DNA of 64,000 nt from Acerihabitans arboris (GCF_010131535.1 NZ_WUBS01000002.1:186001-250000), one strand, 5' to 3'; shown: positions 48,958-58,187, counted from the first letter of the stretch. A program made the numbers and translations. Notes: generated by a model not told the origin, from the letters alone.

Positions 48958-51108
48958 TTAATGGCTGGTCGAGGTGATGATCCCCCCTTCCGGCACGGCG
49001 ACATAAGGTGTTTCCTTATCCGTGCGCCCGGCGTTGTTACGGGCGTTCAGCGCGGTTTTAATACCATAGAAGATTATGCTGTAGACGACAATCAGGAACA
49101 GGACGCTTAACCCGGCATTGGTGTAGTTATTGACAACAATGTGATGCATGTTGCTAATTTGTTGTTCGGTCAGATCGGCGCCCTGCTCGGCGATGCGGCG
49201 CTTATACAGGCTGGCCTGGTACAGGAAGCCTTCGAGCTGCGGATTCTGGCTGAACAATTTCAGGCCCAGCGCCCAGGTGGTGCAGATCAGCAGCCAGACC
49301 GCCGGCACCACGGTCACCCAGATATATTTGGTGCGTTTCATTTTAATCAGCACTACCGTGCCCAGCACCAGCGCGACGGCGGCCAGCATCTGGTTGGAGA
49401 TGCCGAACAGCGGCCACAGGCTTTTCACCCCGCCCAGCGGGTCGACCACGCCCTGGTAAAGCAGATAGCCCCACAGGCCGACGCAGCCCGCGGTGCCCAC
49501 CATGCCGGCCACCAGCGAATCGGTTTTTTTCAGGAACGGCACGAAGTTGCCCAGCAGGTCCTGCAGCATAAAGCGGCCGGAGCGGGTGCCGGCGTCCAGC
49601 GCCGTCAGGATAAACAGGGCCTCGAACAGGATGCCGAAATGATACCAGAAGCCCATGTCGGCGCCGGGGATAATCTTATGGAATACGTGGGCGATGCCCA
49701 CCGCCAGGGTCGGCGCGCCGCCGGCGCGGTTGAGCACCGAAGGCTCGCCGATATCCCTGGCGGTCTGCATGATCTGATCGGGGGAGATCACAAAACCCCA
49801 GGAGCTGACGGTGGCGGCCGCATGGGCGGAGACATCGCGCAGCGAGGCCAGGATCATCGGCGCATCCCCGGTGCCGAGGCGGTGCAGATCGGGCATGGTG
49901 ATGCCGAGCGCCGCCGGCGGGGTGTTCATGGCGAAATACAGTCCCGGCTCGATAATCGACGCGGCCACCAGGGCCATGATGGCGACAAAGGATTCCATTA
50001 ACATCGCGCCGTAACCGATAAACCGGGTATCATTTTCACTGGCCAGCAGTTTAGGCGTGGTGCCGGAGGCGATCAGGGCGTGGAAACCGGATACGGCGCC
50101 GCAGGCGATGGTAATAAACAGGAAGGGGAACAGCGCGCCTTTCCATACCGGGCCGGTGCCGTCGACAAATTGGGTCATCGCCGGCATTTTCAGGTCGGGG
50201 TTGATAATGACGATACCCACCGCCAGGCCGATAATCACGCCGATTTTCAGGAACGTGGCCAGATAGTCGCGCGGGGCCAGGATCAGCCATACCGGCAACA
50301 GCGCCGAGACAAAGGCGTAGCCAATCAGGGTGTAGGTGATGGTGGTGTCTTTAAAGGTCAGCGCCGGTCCCCAGTAGGGGTCGTGGGCAATCACGCCGCC
50401 GAACCAGATGGCCAGCAGCAGCAACACCACGCCGATAACCGACACCTCGCCCACCTTGCCCGGACGCAGAAAGCGCATATAGATGCCCATGAACAGGGCG
50501 ATGGGCACGGTCGAGCAGACGGTAAACACGCCCCACGGGCTTTCGGCCAGCGCCTTGACCACGATCAGGGCCAGCACCGCCAGGATGATAATCATAATCA
50601 GGAAACAGCCGAACAGGGCGATGGTGCCGGGGACGGGACCCATTTCCTCCTTGATCATCTCCCCCAGCGACACCCCGTTGCGGCGCGAGGACATAAACAG
50701 CACCATAAAGTCCTGCACCGCGCCGGCGATGACCACCCCGGCCAGCAGCCACAGGGTGCCCGGCAGGTAGCCTACCTGAGCGGCCAGTACCGGGCCGACC
50801 AGCGGGCCGGCCCCGGCAATGGCGGCAAAATGGTGGCCGAACAGCACATTCCTGTTGGTCGGCACGTAGTTAAGGCCGTCGTTATTCACCACCGCCGGCG
50901 TTGAACGGGAGGGATCCAGTCCCATGACCCGGGTGGCGATATACAGGCTGTAGTAACGGTAGGCGACCAGGTAAACGGCCACGGACGAGACGACAATCCA
51001 CAGGGCGCTGACATGCTCGCCCCGGCGCAATGCCACGACGCCAAGGCAGCATGCGCCGATAATGCCGATGATAAGCCAGGGGATATGCTTGAGGATCTTA
51101 TTTTTCAT
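48958..51108 (-). CDS. btsT: Pyruvate:H+ symporter BtsT (CstA family)
   Basis: A 716-residue inner-membrane carrier with about sixteen spans, matching E. coli BtsT (YjiY) nearly throughout (GHHFAAIAGAGPLVGPVLAAQ, CGAVSGFHALIASGTTPK, HVFHKIIPGADMGFWYHFG). It takes up pyruvate and in E. coli is induced by the BtsS/BtsR two-component system on sensing pyruvate. ATG 51108 is chosen because it aligns with the E. coli start; ATG 51138 is in frame. A triple direct repeat 80-127 bases upstream resembles BtsR sites. Confidence 0.96.
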   Translation of the reverse strand: MKNKILKHIPWLIIGIIGACCLGVVALRRGEHVSALWIVVSSVAVYLVAYRYYSLYIATRVMGLDPSRSTPAVVNNDGLNYVPTNRNVLFGHHFAAIAGAGPLVGPVLAAQVGYLPGTLWLLAGVVIAGAVQDFMVLFMSSRRNGVSLGEMIKEEMGPVPGTIALFGCFLIMIIILAVLALIVVKALAESPWGVFTVCSTVPIALFMGIYMRFLRPGKVGEVSVIGVVLLLLAIWFGGVIAHDPYWGPALTFKDTTITYTLIGYAFVSALLPVWLILAPRDYLATFLKIGVIIGLAVGIVIINPDLKMPAMTQFVDGTGPVWKGALFPFLFITIACGAVSGFHALIASGTTPKLLASENDTRFIGYGAMLMESFVAIMALVAASIIEPGLYFAMNTPPAALGITMPDLHRLGTGDAPMILASLRDVSAHAAATVSSWGFVISPDQIMQTARDIGEPSVLNRAGGAPTLAVGIAHVFHKIIPGADMGFWYHFGILFEALFILTALDAGTRSGRFMLQDLLGNFVPFLKKTDSLVAGMVGTAGCVGLWGYLLYQGVVDPLGGVKSLWPLFGISNQMLAAVALVLGTVVLIKMKRTKYIWVTVVPAVWLLICTTWALGLKLFSQNPQLEGFLYQASLYKRRIAEQGADLTEQQISNMHHIVVNNYTNAGLSVLFLIVVYSIIFYGIKTALNARNNAGRTDKETPYVAVPEGGIITSTSH

Positions 51109-51187
51109 CTTGATGCGGTCTTCTGTTGTAGGGTACATGTGCGCGTACTCTAGGCCAGAACCGATGAAAAAAGAGGCAAATTATTAT

Positions 51188-51235
51188 TAAGCGGTCAAAT
51201 AGGCGGACGAACGGTCAAATACGTGGGCGAACGGT
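51188..51235 (-). promoter_or_regulatory. Three 20-bp-spaced LytTR-type repeats upstream of btsT
   Basis: On the minus strand ACCGTTCG, ACCGTTCG and ACCGCTTA are each separated by 12 bases, and part of the spacers (TATTTG) repeats too. The BtsR motif of E. coli, ACC(G/A)CT(C/T)A in tandem with a 13-base spacer, is very similar; the copy nearest btsT matches it exactly. The period of two helical turns fits cooperative LytTR binding. Confidence 0.75.
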
Positions 51236-51284
51236 TGGGGTCTTTACGCCCGGCGCGGCGGTTAGGCCCCGCGCCGCTCTGTTG

Positions 51285-51860
51285 TCACCCCGCGCGCCTC
51301 AGGGCGGCGGAGCCCAGCGTGTGGTCAAGCAGGCCGACGGCATGCCCGATCGAAGGCGCCGATATCGAAAACAGCAGACGATACACCACCGGCGCCACTA
51401 CCAGGTCGATCAGGGTGTCGCTGTCCACCACCGGTTCGCCGCGCGCCCGGGCGCGGTCGCGGATGACATCAAGCTGCCGGCGGATAAACTCCGCGCATTT
51501 CCCGGCGTTGCCCGGCGCGGGACAGGCGAGGATATCGCGCACGATGGCCCGGCCCGGCTCTGAGGCCAGTTCATCGATATATTGTTCCAGCCACGCGCGC
51601 AGGTCCTCGCGATACGACCCCGTATCGCGCGGCTCGCCATCCGGACGCACCCGCTCCAGCGCGACGTCGGACAATAACTGCGCCAGATCGCCCCAGCGCC
51701 GGTAGATGGTGGACGGCGTAACGCCCGCGCAGGCCGCGACTGCCGGCACCGTGAGCTCGCCTTGCCCTTCCTGTTGCTGCAACTGACGCACCGCCTGGTG
51801 CACCGCCGCCTGTATGCGGGCGCTGCGACCGCCCGGCCGGACACCGTTTTTTTCAACCAT
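51285..51860 (-). CDS. TetR/AcrR-family regulator
   Basis: A 191-residue repressor. The N-terminal helix-turn-helix is LTVPAVAACAGVTPSTIYRRWGDLAQLL. The C-terminal domain (EDLRAWLEQYIDEL, GRAIVRDILACP) is the TetR_C type often found with this subfamily. The ATG at 51860 follows AGGAGGGAAGGG; longer frames upstream lack support. It is divergent from an MFS exporter gene with two palindromes between them, the usual local repressor and efflux pair. Confidence 0.9.
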   Translation of the reverse strand: MVEKNGVRPGGRSARIQAAVHQAVRQLQQQEGQGELTVPAVAACAGVTPSTIYRRWGDLAQLLSDVALERVRPDGEPRDTGSYREDLRAWLEQYIDELASEPGRAIVRDILACPAPGNAGKCAEFIRRQLDVIRDRARARGEPVVDSDTLIDLVVAPVVYRLLFSISAPSIGHAVGLLDHTLGSAALRRAG

Positions 51861-52000
51861 TACCCTTCCCTCCTTTTTTTGCGGATGTCCACCGCCGGCG
51901 CGACCGAGTCGTCTGTCGGCCTGGTACCGGCGCTGCTCATCGACACTGTGCATCGACACTGCGCGTCAACACTCTTGACCAGCGCGTTTCATCCGCACTA

Positions 52001-52060
52001 AAGCAAATTATTTGCGTTAGCGCCCAGCATCCGCTAGGATGCTTAAAGCAAAATATTTGC
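52001..52060. promoter_or_regulatory. Paired palindromic operators between TetR and MFS genes
   Basis: GCAAATTATTTGC at 52001-52013 is a perfect palindrome. GCAAAATATTTGC at 52048-52060 is a near copy. Both extend to AAAGCAAA...TTTGCGTT. The second lies 22 bases before the MFS start, overlapping the likely promoter (TATTATA at 52064). They are probably bound by the divergent TetR protein. Confidence 0.78.
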
Positions 52061-52081
52061 GTTTATTATACGAGCATCGCC

Positions 52082-53338
52082 ATGTCCAAATCAAATATTC
52101 CCGCGCCGGCACGCCATTCCAAGAGCGGCTTGCGGCCCCATTTGGCCGCGGCGGTACATACCGCCACGCTGATGACCTTTTTCGCCGCGTCCAGCGCCCC
52201 TACCCCGCTCTACCGGCTGTATCAGGCCTCGTGGTCGTTCTCGCCCATGCTGCTGACCACTATTTTCAGCGCCTATGCCCTGGCGTTGCTGACATCACTG
52301 CTAAGCGCCGGCGCCCTGTCCGATTATATCGGCCGGCGCCCGGTCATCAGCCTGGCGCTGCTGCTGGAGCTGCTGGCGATGGGGGTGTTCCTCGGCGCCA
52401 CCGGCCCCGTATGGCTTATCGCCGCGCGGGCGCTGCAGGGGTTGGCCACCGGCTTGGCGGCGGCGGCCATAGGCGCGGCGCTGCTGGACCTGCATCATGA
52501 ACGCGGCGCGTTAGCCAACAGCATAACGCCGATGGTCGGCATGGCGCTGGGCGCGCTGGGCGCCAGCGCGCTGCTGCGGTTCGCGCCCGCGCCGCTGCAT
52601 CTGGTGTATGTCCTGCTGCTGCTGGCCTTTTTGCTTGCAACGGGGCTGACCTGGTGTACGCCTGAAACCGCCGCGGGGCGTCCGGGCGCGTGGGCCTCGC
52701 TGCGCCCGAGCGTCGTTGTTCCCCCGCAGGCGCGGGCCGCCCTGCTGGCGGTGACGCCGGTCAACGTCGCCATCTGGATGTTGGGTGGATTTTATCTGTC
52801 GTTAATGCCGTCGCTGATTGCCAAGGTGACCCACTCCTCCTCCGTCTGGCTGGGCGGCCTGGCGGTAGCGGCGCTGACGCTCAGCGGGGCCGCGGCGATT
52901 ATGGTGGCGCGGGGCCGCCCCCCGTTCACCGCGCTGCTGGCGGGCGCCGTTATGCTGGCGCTGGGTATGCTGGCGATCCTGCTGGGGGTCGATAGCGGAT
53001 TGGCGCCGGTGCTGCTGGCCGGCTCGGTGATTGCCGGGGTGGGTTTCGGCGCGGGTTTCCTGGGCGCGCTGCGCACGGTTATGGCGCTGGCGGCGCCCGC
53101 GGAGCGGGCCGGCCTGATGGCCGCTTTTTATATTGAATGTTATCTCGCCAACAGCCTGCCGGCCATCGCCGCCGGCTACCTGGTCCGGCGCGCCGGCCTG
53201 CTGGCGACGGCCGCGAGTTACGGCGTGGTGATCATCGCATTGGCGTTGCTGGCGATAGCCCTGGCGCTGGCCAACCGGCGCCGGGACCGCCTGAGGGCGC
53301 TCACGTCATGCGCCCCACGCGGCCAGACGGCGCGCTGA
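52082..53338 (+). CDS. MFS transporter (probable drug or metabolite exporter)
   Basis: A 418-residue inner-membrane protein with about twelve spans. The loop SDYIGRRPVI after the second span is the MFS signature. The N-terminal STPTPLYRLYQ-like ASSAPTPLYRLYQASW is typical of a small proteobacterial MFS subgroup usually paired with TetR regulators. The substrate is not predictable. It is controlled, by position and operators, by the adjacent TetR gene. Confidence 0.88.
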   Translation: MSKSNIPAPARHSKSGLRPHLAAAVHTATLMTFFAASSAPTPLYRLYQASWSFSPMLLTTIFSAYALALLTSLLSAGALSDYIGRRPVISLALLLELLAMGVFLGATGPVWLIAARALQGLATGLAAAAIGAALLDLHHERGALANSITPMVGMALGALGASALLRFAPAPLHLVYVLLLLAFLLATGLTWCTPETAAGRPGAWASLRPSVVVPPQARAALLAVTPVNVAIWMLGGFYLSLMPSLIAKVTHSSSVWLGGLAVAALTLSGAAAIMVARGRPPFTALLAGAVMLALGMLAILLGVDSGLAPVLLAGSVIAGVGFGAGFLGALRTVMALAAPAERAGLMAAFYIECYLANSLPAIAAGYLVRRAGLLATAASYGVVIIALALLAIALALANRRRDRLRALTSCAPRGQTAR

Positions 53339-53443
53339 GGTCGGCCAATCGGCAACGGGACCGGCTAAGCGCGCCACATCGCGCGCTTGCCTGCCGGGTT
53401 ATCGTTTCCCGCGGCGGGATGCCGGCCGGATTGCGCCAGGAGA

Positions 53444-54322
53444 TTACTTTTTCGCGCCGAGATAACGGTACACCACCGAGATATCCTGTTCGCCGAGGCC
53501 CGCGTCCACCGCGTCGCGCCACAGGCCGGCGATGGCGCGCAGGCCGGGCATGGGACGATCCCCGGCGGCGGCCAGGGCCAGGTTGGCGTCCTTCAGCGCC
53601 AGCGTCAGCTGCATTTGCGGCGTATAGTCGTCGGCCTTGATCATCGCCAGCTTGTTTTTCACGTACGGCGCCGCCAGCGGGCCGCCTTCCAGCACGCCCC
53701 AGAAATCATCCGGCGAAAAGCCCAGTTCCCGCGCCAGATCGACGCTTTCCGCCATCCCCTGCACCATCGAGATAAGCCAGGCGTTGACCACCAGCTTCAT
53801 CCGCGATCCGGCCCCGACGTCGCCCAGCCATTGGGTGCCCTTGGCGATGGCGCCGAATACCGGCTCGACGGCCGCCGCCCGGGCGCGGTCGCCGCCGGCC
53901 AGCACGGTTATCAACGCGTTTTCGGCCGGGGCCTTGGTGCCGGACACCGGGGCGTCGATAAACACCACGTCGGGACGCGCGGCGCTGATGGCGCGATACA
54001 GTTTATCGGTGGATTCGACGCCGATGGTGCCCATCTGCGCAATAATCGCCCCCGGCTTCAGGCCGGCGAGGATGCCGCCGGCACCGGTTATCACCGCTTC
54101 GGTGGCCGCCGCGTCGGGCAGCATGACGATAACCACATCGGCCCCGCCGGCCGCTTCCCGCGGCGCATCGCACAACGTCATGCCCGCCGCCGCCAGATCC
54201 TCGCCGCGCCGGCGGGTGCGGTTCCAGCCGCGGACGTTAAAGTTTTTCTTAACCAGGTTTGCCGCAAAAGCGTGGCCCATGGCCCCCAGGCCAAGCACGG
54301 CGACAACGGGAAGACTGTTCAT
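53444..54322 (-). CDS. Beta-hydroxyacid dehydrogenase (3-hydroxyisobutyrate dehydrogenase family)
   Basis: A 292-residue NAD(P)-dependent enzyme. The Rossmann motif VLGLGAMGHAFAANL starts at residue 8, the substrate motif is DAPVSGTKAPAENALI, and the catalytic Lys is in GAGSRMKLVVNAW. The family interconverts beta-hydroxyacids and semialdehydes, such as tartronate or malonate semialdehyde. It lies 110 bases from the racemase-like gene, same strand, in a cluster with a hydantoinase. It may handle a C3 product of ring degradation. The ATG at 54322 is preferred over 54346. Confidence 0.87.
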   Translation of the reverse strand: MNSLPVVAVLGLGAMGHAFAANLVKKNFNVRGWNRTRRRGEDLAAAGMTLCDAPREAAGGADVVIVMLPDAAATEAVITGAGGILAGLKPGAIIAQMGTIGVESTDKLYRAISAARPDVVFIDAPVSGTKAPAENALITVLAGGDRARAAAVEPVFGAIAKGTQWLGDVGAGSRMKLVVNAWLISMVQGMAESVDLARELGFSPDDFWGVLEGGPLAAPYVKNKLAMIKADDYTPQMQLTLALKDANLALAAAGDRPMPGLRAIAGLWRDAVDAGLGEQDISVVYRYLGAKK

Positions 54323-54435
54323 GATAAAAATCCTTATGGCTTGCAACGTAAAAAAGGACGAACGCGTTGATGACGCAGCGGCACCCTTACGCCGGTACGG
54401 TGCCGATGCCTGATAAATTTACCCTACCTTATAAG

Positions 54436-55185
54436 CTATGACCCGCCGGCGTCCAGCAATGCCCGGAGACCCGGCGCCAGCCCCAGATGTGGTTTCGCCG
54501 GGGGTGGCGCAAAGCTCCCCCGCAGCGCGGCGCCCGCCCGGAGACAGAATAAGGCCTCGGCCTGGCAAACGCCGCTGGACACCCCGTCCACCACCGGCAC
54601 CTTAAGCTGCCCCTTCAGGCCGCGCGCAAGCCCCGCCAGCGGCGCGCCGGCGAGGATAAGCACATCCGCGCCGTCGCGCTCCACCGCCAGGCGGCTTAGC
54701 GCCAGCAGCCGGGCGGCATGATCCTGCTGCACCGTGCCCGGGTCCCCTAAAGGATGGTCCAGGTAACGGATGGCCGCCAGCCGGCCGAGCAATCCGCAGC
54801 GGTCGACGCATTCCCGATACCAGGCGGTAATGCGCCGGGAAATCGCGATAATGGCGATACGTTGTCCCAGTTGGGCGGCGGTCATCAGCGCCGCTTCCGT
54901 CATGCCGACCACCGGCACGTCCAGGACCTCTTTCAGCGCCGCCAGGCCGGGATCGCCAAATGCCGCAATCAGCAGGGCGTCATAATGGCCAAGGCGTTCG
55001 CCGGCCAGCGTCGCCACGGCGTGCGCTCCCAGCAAGGCCTCGAACCGGGTTTCGATATAGGCCACGCCGCTGCGGGCGGTGGCCATTTCGATACGGGTGT
55101 CGGGGGCGGACACGCGGCGGGCTTCCGCTTCGATGAGATCGGTAACGCCGCGCGAGATATTGGGGTTGATAATCAGCAGTTTCAT
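54436..55185 (-). CDS. Hydantoin-racemase homologue lacking both catalytic cysteines
   Basis: A 249-residue Asp/Glu/hydantoin racemase superfamily protein (start LLIINPNISRGVTDLIE). In true hydantoin racemases a cysteine precedes the FGDPG motif and another lies in the later GCAGM motif. Here the first reads IAAFGDPG (Ala75) and the second LAGAPLAGL (Gly180), so the two-base cysteine mechanism is impossible. It may act as a lyase, hydrolase or isomerase with other residues, or be inactive. GGAG precedes the ATG. Its neighbours are a GntR regulator upstream and a dehydrogenase downstream. Confidence 0.85.
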   Translation of the reverse strand: MKLLIINPNISRGVTDLIEAEARRVSAPDTRIEMATARSGVAYIETRFEALLGAHAVATLAGERLGHYDALLIAAFGDPGLAALKEVLDVPVVGMTEAALMTAAQLGQRIAIIAISRRITAWYRECVDRCGLLGRLAAIRYLDHPLGDPGTVQQDHAARLLALSRLAVERDGADVLILAGAPLAGLARGLKGQLKVPVVDGVSSGVCQAEALFCLRAGAALRGSFAPPPAKPHLGLAPGLRALLDAGGS

Positions 55186-55238
55186 TCAGGCTCCGTTTGG
55201 GGCGGGCAAGATATCGGGCCGGCGTTCACGGCGGTCCC

Positions 55239-55967
55239 TCAGCCAAAGATGGCGTCCAGATCGACGTCGGTATTTTCCGGCAGCGACAGGTCAAGGGTCG
55301 CCTCGATATGATCGAGATGACCGAGCATGATGGCGCTGGCCGCGTCAATCTCGCCCCGCTCCATGGCCATGATGATATCGGTATGCTCATGGTTCGGACA
55401 GGCCGGGACGTTGGGGGAATCATAGAGCAGGATGATCAGGCAGGTAATCGAGGCCAGCTCCCGCATCAGCTTAATCAGCGGCGGGCTGGCCACCATTTCG
55501 GCTATCAGCAAATGAAATTCGCCCGACAGGCGGATCACCGCGCGTTTATCGCCGCTCTCGCGGGCTGCCCGCTCCCTGGCGACATGGGCATGCAGGCGCT
55601 TGAGGTCTTTTTTGTCCCCCCGCGCGGCCAGGCTGCGGATCAGCGCCGGCTCCAGAATACGCCGCGCCTGGAACACATGCCGCGCCTCCTCCACCGACGG
55701 ACTGGCGACAAAGGCGCCGCGATGGGGGATGGTGGCGACGATGCCTTCATAGGCCAGACGCGCCAGGACCTCGCGGATCCGCGTGCGGTTGACCTTGAAT
55801 ACGCCGGCGAGCTTTTCCTCCACCAGCCGGGTGCCGGGTATCAGCCGGTGCTCCATGACGGCGGTAAAGATGCGTTCGTAAATCGCATCCAGCTTATCCG
55901 CCGTGCCCAATATTTGTCCGGTGCTCCGTACCTTACGGGCGCCCGAAGGATCTTTTTCAATAAACAC
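55239..55967 (-). CDS. GntR/FCD-family regulator
   Basis: A 242-residue regulator with a winged HTH (IYERIFTAVMEHRLIPGTRLVEEKLAGVF split over residues 29-57, then NRTRIREVLARLAYEGIV) and an FCD ligand-binding domain with metal-type histidines (FHLLIAEMV, NHEHTDIIMAM). A GTG start is used since no ATG is available in frame. It is divergent from the ABC transporter operon, and the space between holds several TTGTCACAA half sites. It probably controls both arms of the ureide-type cluster. Confidence 0.88.
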   Translation of the reverse strand: MFIEKDPSGARKVRSTGQILGTADKLDAIYERIFTAVMEHRLIPGTRLVEEKLAGVFKVNRTRIREVLARLAYEGIVATIPHRGAFVASPSVEEARHVFQARRILEPALIRSLAARGDKKDLKRLHAHVARERAARESGDKRAVIRLSGEFHLLIAEMVASPPLIKLMRELASITCLIILLYDSPNVPACPNHEHTDIIMAMERGEIDAASAIMLGHLDHIEATLDLSLPENTDVDLDAIFG

Positions 55968-56018
55968 GTCAGGTTGTCCAGCAGGTTAAAAACGCTTTGG
56001 TAGCAGTATCCCTCAAAA

Positions 56019-56301
56019 TTGTCACAAAACAAAGAGGGATTGTAAAAGAAGGCCGCAACGATCCATGATGGAACATTGCACCAACCTGTTGCACCAACGG
56101 CACCTGTAAACAGGCGATATAAGCCCAAAAGGATCGCTTAACACCGGGTATTTGCTGATTTTTTAGCCCGGCCGGCCGGATATGAAACGCGCGCCAACGC
56201 GCTTCGTCTTACTTCACCGGCAGATGAGGGTGAAAAAGTGTCACAAAATTGGCATATGTATTGCAGATGCTTTGTCACAATATTTTGTTTAATAGTGACA
56301 A
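56019..56301. promoter_or_regulatory. TTGTCACAA repeat region between GntR and ABC genes
   Basis: TTGTCACAAAA at 56019, TGTCACAAAA at 56239 and TTGTCAC at 56272 share one orientation. GTGACAA at 56295-56301 is inverted and pairs with the 56272 copy over a 16-base spacer. The last pair overlaps the likely promoter of the transporter operon. The rest of the 340-base interval has no gene. Confidence 0.6.
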
Positions 56302-56313
56302 TTGGAGATCGAT

Positions 56314-57351
56314 ATGCTATTTCCCCACCTCCTGATGGGCGTCATTAAACGCGGGGCGGCGCTGATGCTGGCGCCGCTGCTCCTTTCCGCCGCCCTCGCC
56401 GGCCCGAGCCGGGCCGATGAGGCGCCGCCGGTCAAGCTGGGTTATTCGAAATGCGCCCATTGTACCCCGCTGTCGCTGACGCCCCGGTACGCCACCGGCG
56501 TCAAAATCGACGCCATTTCCTTTAATACCGGCAACGACGTGCTGACCGCGCTGCTGTCGAAAAGCATCGATGTCGCCCAGGTCACCTATCTTCATTACGC
56601 CACGGCGCTGGATAAAGGTTTTGCCATCGTCGGTATTTCCGGGCAGATCAACGGCGGTTCGCAAATCCTGATCGGCAATAGCCTGCCGGTGGCCGCCGGT
56701 GACTGGGCAGGTCTGAAAAACCTGATTGAAGAGTATAAAAAGCAGGGCAAGCCCTTTCGCGTGGCGGCATCGCGCGGCAACGCCCAGGACCTGCATATGC
56801 GCGGCGCATTCGCCGCACACGGCATCGACGTGAACAAAGATGTCCGGTTCATTAATATTCCCAACCCTTCCGACCACGTGCAGGCGTTGCGGCGCGGCGA
56901 AGTGGAGCTGATTTGCTCCGTCGATCCGTTCGCCACGCAGATCCGCGAGGTGAAGGCGGCCAAATTCTTTGCTTTTCCTTATGATCAGGCGGCCGGCAAG
57001 CTCACCAACCTGATCGTCACCCGTCCGGACGTCATCGCGTCCAATCGCCGGGGCGTGCTGGAAACGGTGCGCGCCATCGTCAAGGTAAACGACCTGATGG
57101 CCGCGGACCAGCCGCTGTTTATCGACACCATCCAGAAAGTGACCGGACTGGATAAAACCATTGCCGCCGGCGCGGTGCAGAATCTTTATCCGGATTACAA
57201 AATGTACCGCGCCTCGGCGGCGGCCATCGCCGCCATGATGCGACAGCTGAAATACATTAACGGCGATGTCACGGCGGCGGTGGAAAAAAACCTGGACTAC
57301 AGCTTCCTGGAAGAGGTCACCGGCAAACCCAAAACTGAACTTGGCTATTGA
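56314..57351 (+). CDS. ABC transporter substrate-binding protein (SsuA/THI5-like)
   Basis: A 345-residue periplasmic protein with signal peptide (RGAALMLAPLLLSAALAGPSRA). The mature start VKLGYSKCAHCTPLSL carries a CxxC pair unusual in this NMT1/SsuA-like fold. Later family blocks are LTALLSKSIDVAQVTYLH, RGNAQDLHMRGAFAAHGID and HVQALRRGEVELICSVDPFAT. Homologues bind sulfonates, thiamine precursors or pyrimidines. With a hydantoinase downstream, a cyclic ureide or pyrimidine is plausible. GGAG precedes ATG 56314. Confidence 0.9.
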   Translation: MLFPHLLMGVIKRGAALMLAPLLLSAALAGPSRADEAPPVKLGYSKCAHCTPLSLTPRYATGVKIDAISFNTGNDVLTALLSKSIDVAQVTYLHYATALDKGFAIVGISGQINGGSQILIGNSLPVAAGDWAGLKNLIEEYKKQGKPFRVAASRGNAQDLHMRGAFAAHGIDVNKDVRFINIPNPSDHVQALRRGEVELICSVDPFATQIREVKAAKFFAFPYDQAAGKLTNLIVTRPDVIASNRRGVLETVRAIVKVNDLMAADQPLFIDTIQKVTGLDKTIAAGAVQNLYPDYKMYRASAAAIAAMMRQLKYINGDVTAAVEKNLDYSFLEEVTGKPKTELGY

Positions 57352-57363
57352 GGTGATGACCGC

Positions 57364-58185
57364 ATGCGCACTTCCTTCTTGACGCGTGTTTATCAGCGCA
57401 TAGAACGCGGCATCGTGCCGGTGCTGGCGATAGGCGGATGGGAGCTGTTCTCCCGTTCGGGTATTCTCCCCGCCGCCCTGCTGCCGGCGCCGTCGCAGGT
57501 GATGGTCGCCTGGCTGGACTGGATTTTTCATACCGACGGCAATACCCAGAGCTATTGAGGCCATTGGGTTTGGGATATCGCCGCCAGCGCGCTGCGGGTG
57601 TTTTCCGGTTTTCTGCTGGCAACATGGCTTGGCGTGGCGATCGGCATGGCCATCGGCTGGTCCCGGCGCGCGGAAAACCTGTTCGAGCCGCTGTTGCAGA
57701 TGCTGCGGCCGATACCGCCGGTATCCTGGATCCCGCTGGCGATTATCTGGTTCGGCATTGCCGACAAGCCCGCCATTTTCCTGGTGTTCATGGGCGCGTT
57801 TTTCCCCGTGCTGCTCAGCACCATCCACGGCGTAAAATCCTGCGACCGCAATCTGCTGCGGGCCGGCGCCATGACCGGCGGCACACCGGCCAAGCTGCTG
57901 CGGCATATCCTGTTCCCGGCGGCGCTGCCGAGTATTTTTTCCGGCCTGCGCATCGCCATCGGCTCGGCCTGGATGCTGACCGTGACCGCCGAGATGGTGG
58001 CGGTAAAAAGCGGGGTCGGCTATGTGCTGTGGGATTCTTATTATTTCCTGCGCTACGACATCGTCATTGCCGCGATGGTCAGCATCGGGCTGCTGGGATT
58101 TTTAAGCGATATGCTGATCAAAACCATCGCCGCGCGCGTCCTGCGCTGGCAAAACGGCTCCATCCTGCGGACAAGGGAGGGTTAA
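57364..58185 (+). pseudogene. ABC permease (SsuC-like) interrupted by an in-frame TGA
   Basis: The frame opens at 57364 (MRTSFLTRVYQRIERGIVPV), reaches NTQSY and meets TGA at 57556-57558. The same frame then continues GHWVWDIAASALRVFSGFLL through a complete permease core, including the EAA-type loop GAMTGGTPAKLLRHILFPAALPS, to 58185. Only one codon is defective, so this is a recent nonsense mutation, a sequencing error, or a readthrough site. A GTG at 57598 could restart translation of the transmembrane core, lacking the first span. Flanking SBP and ATPase genes are intact. Confidence 0.85.
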
Positions 58186-58187
58186 CC

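Noticed and set aside
56317-57906. 529-residue minus-strand frame opposite the binding protein and permease
   Set aside because: Shadow of the plus-strand genes; composition is low in hydrophobic order and no domain is visible.
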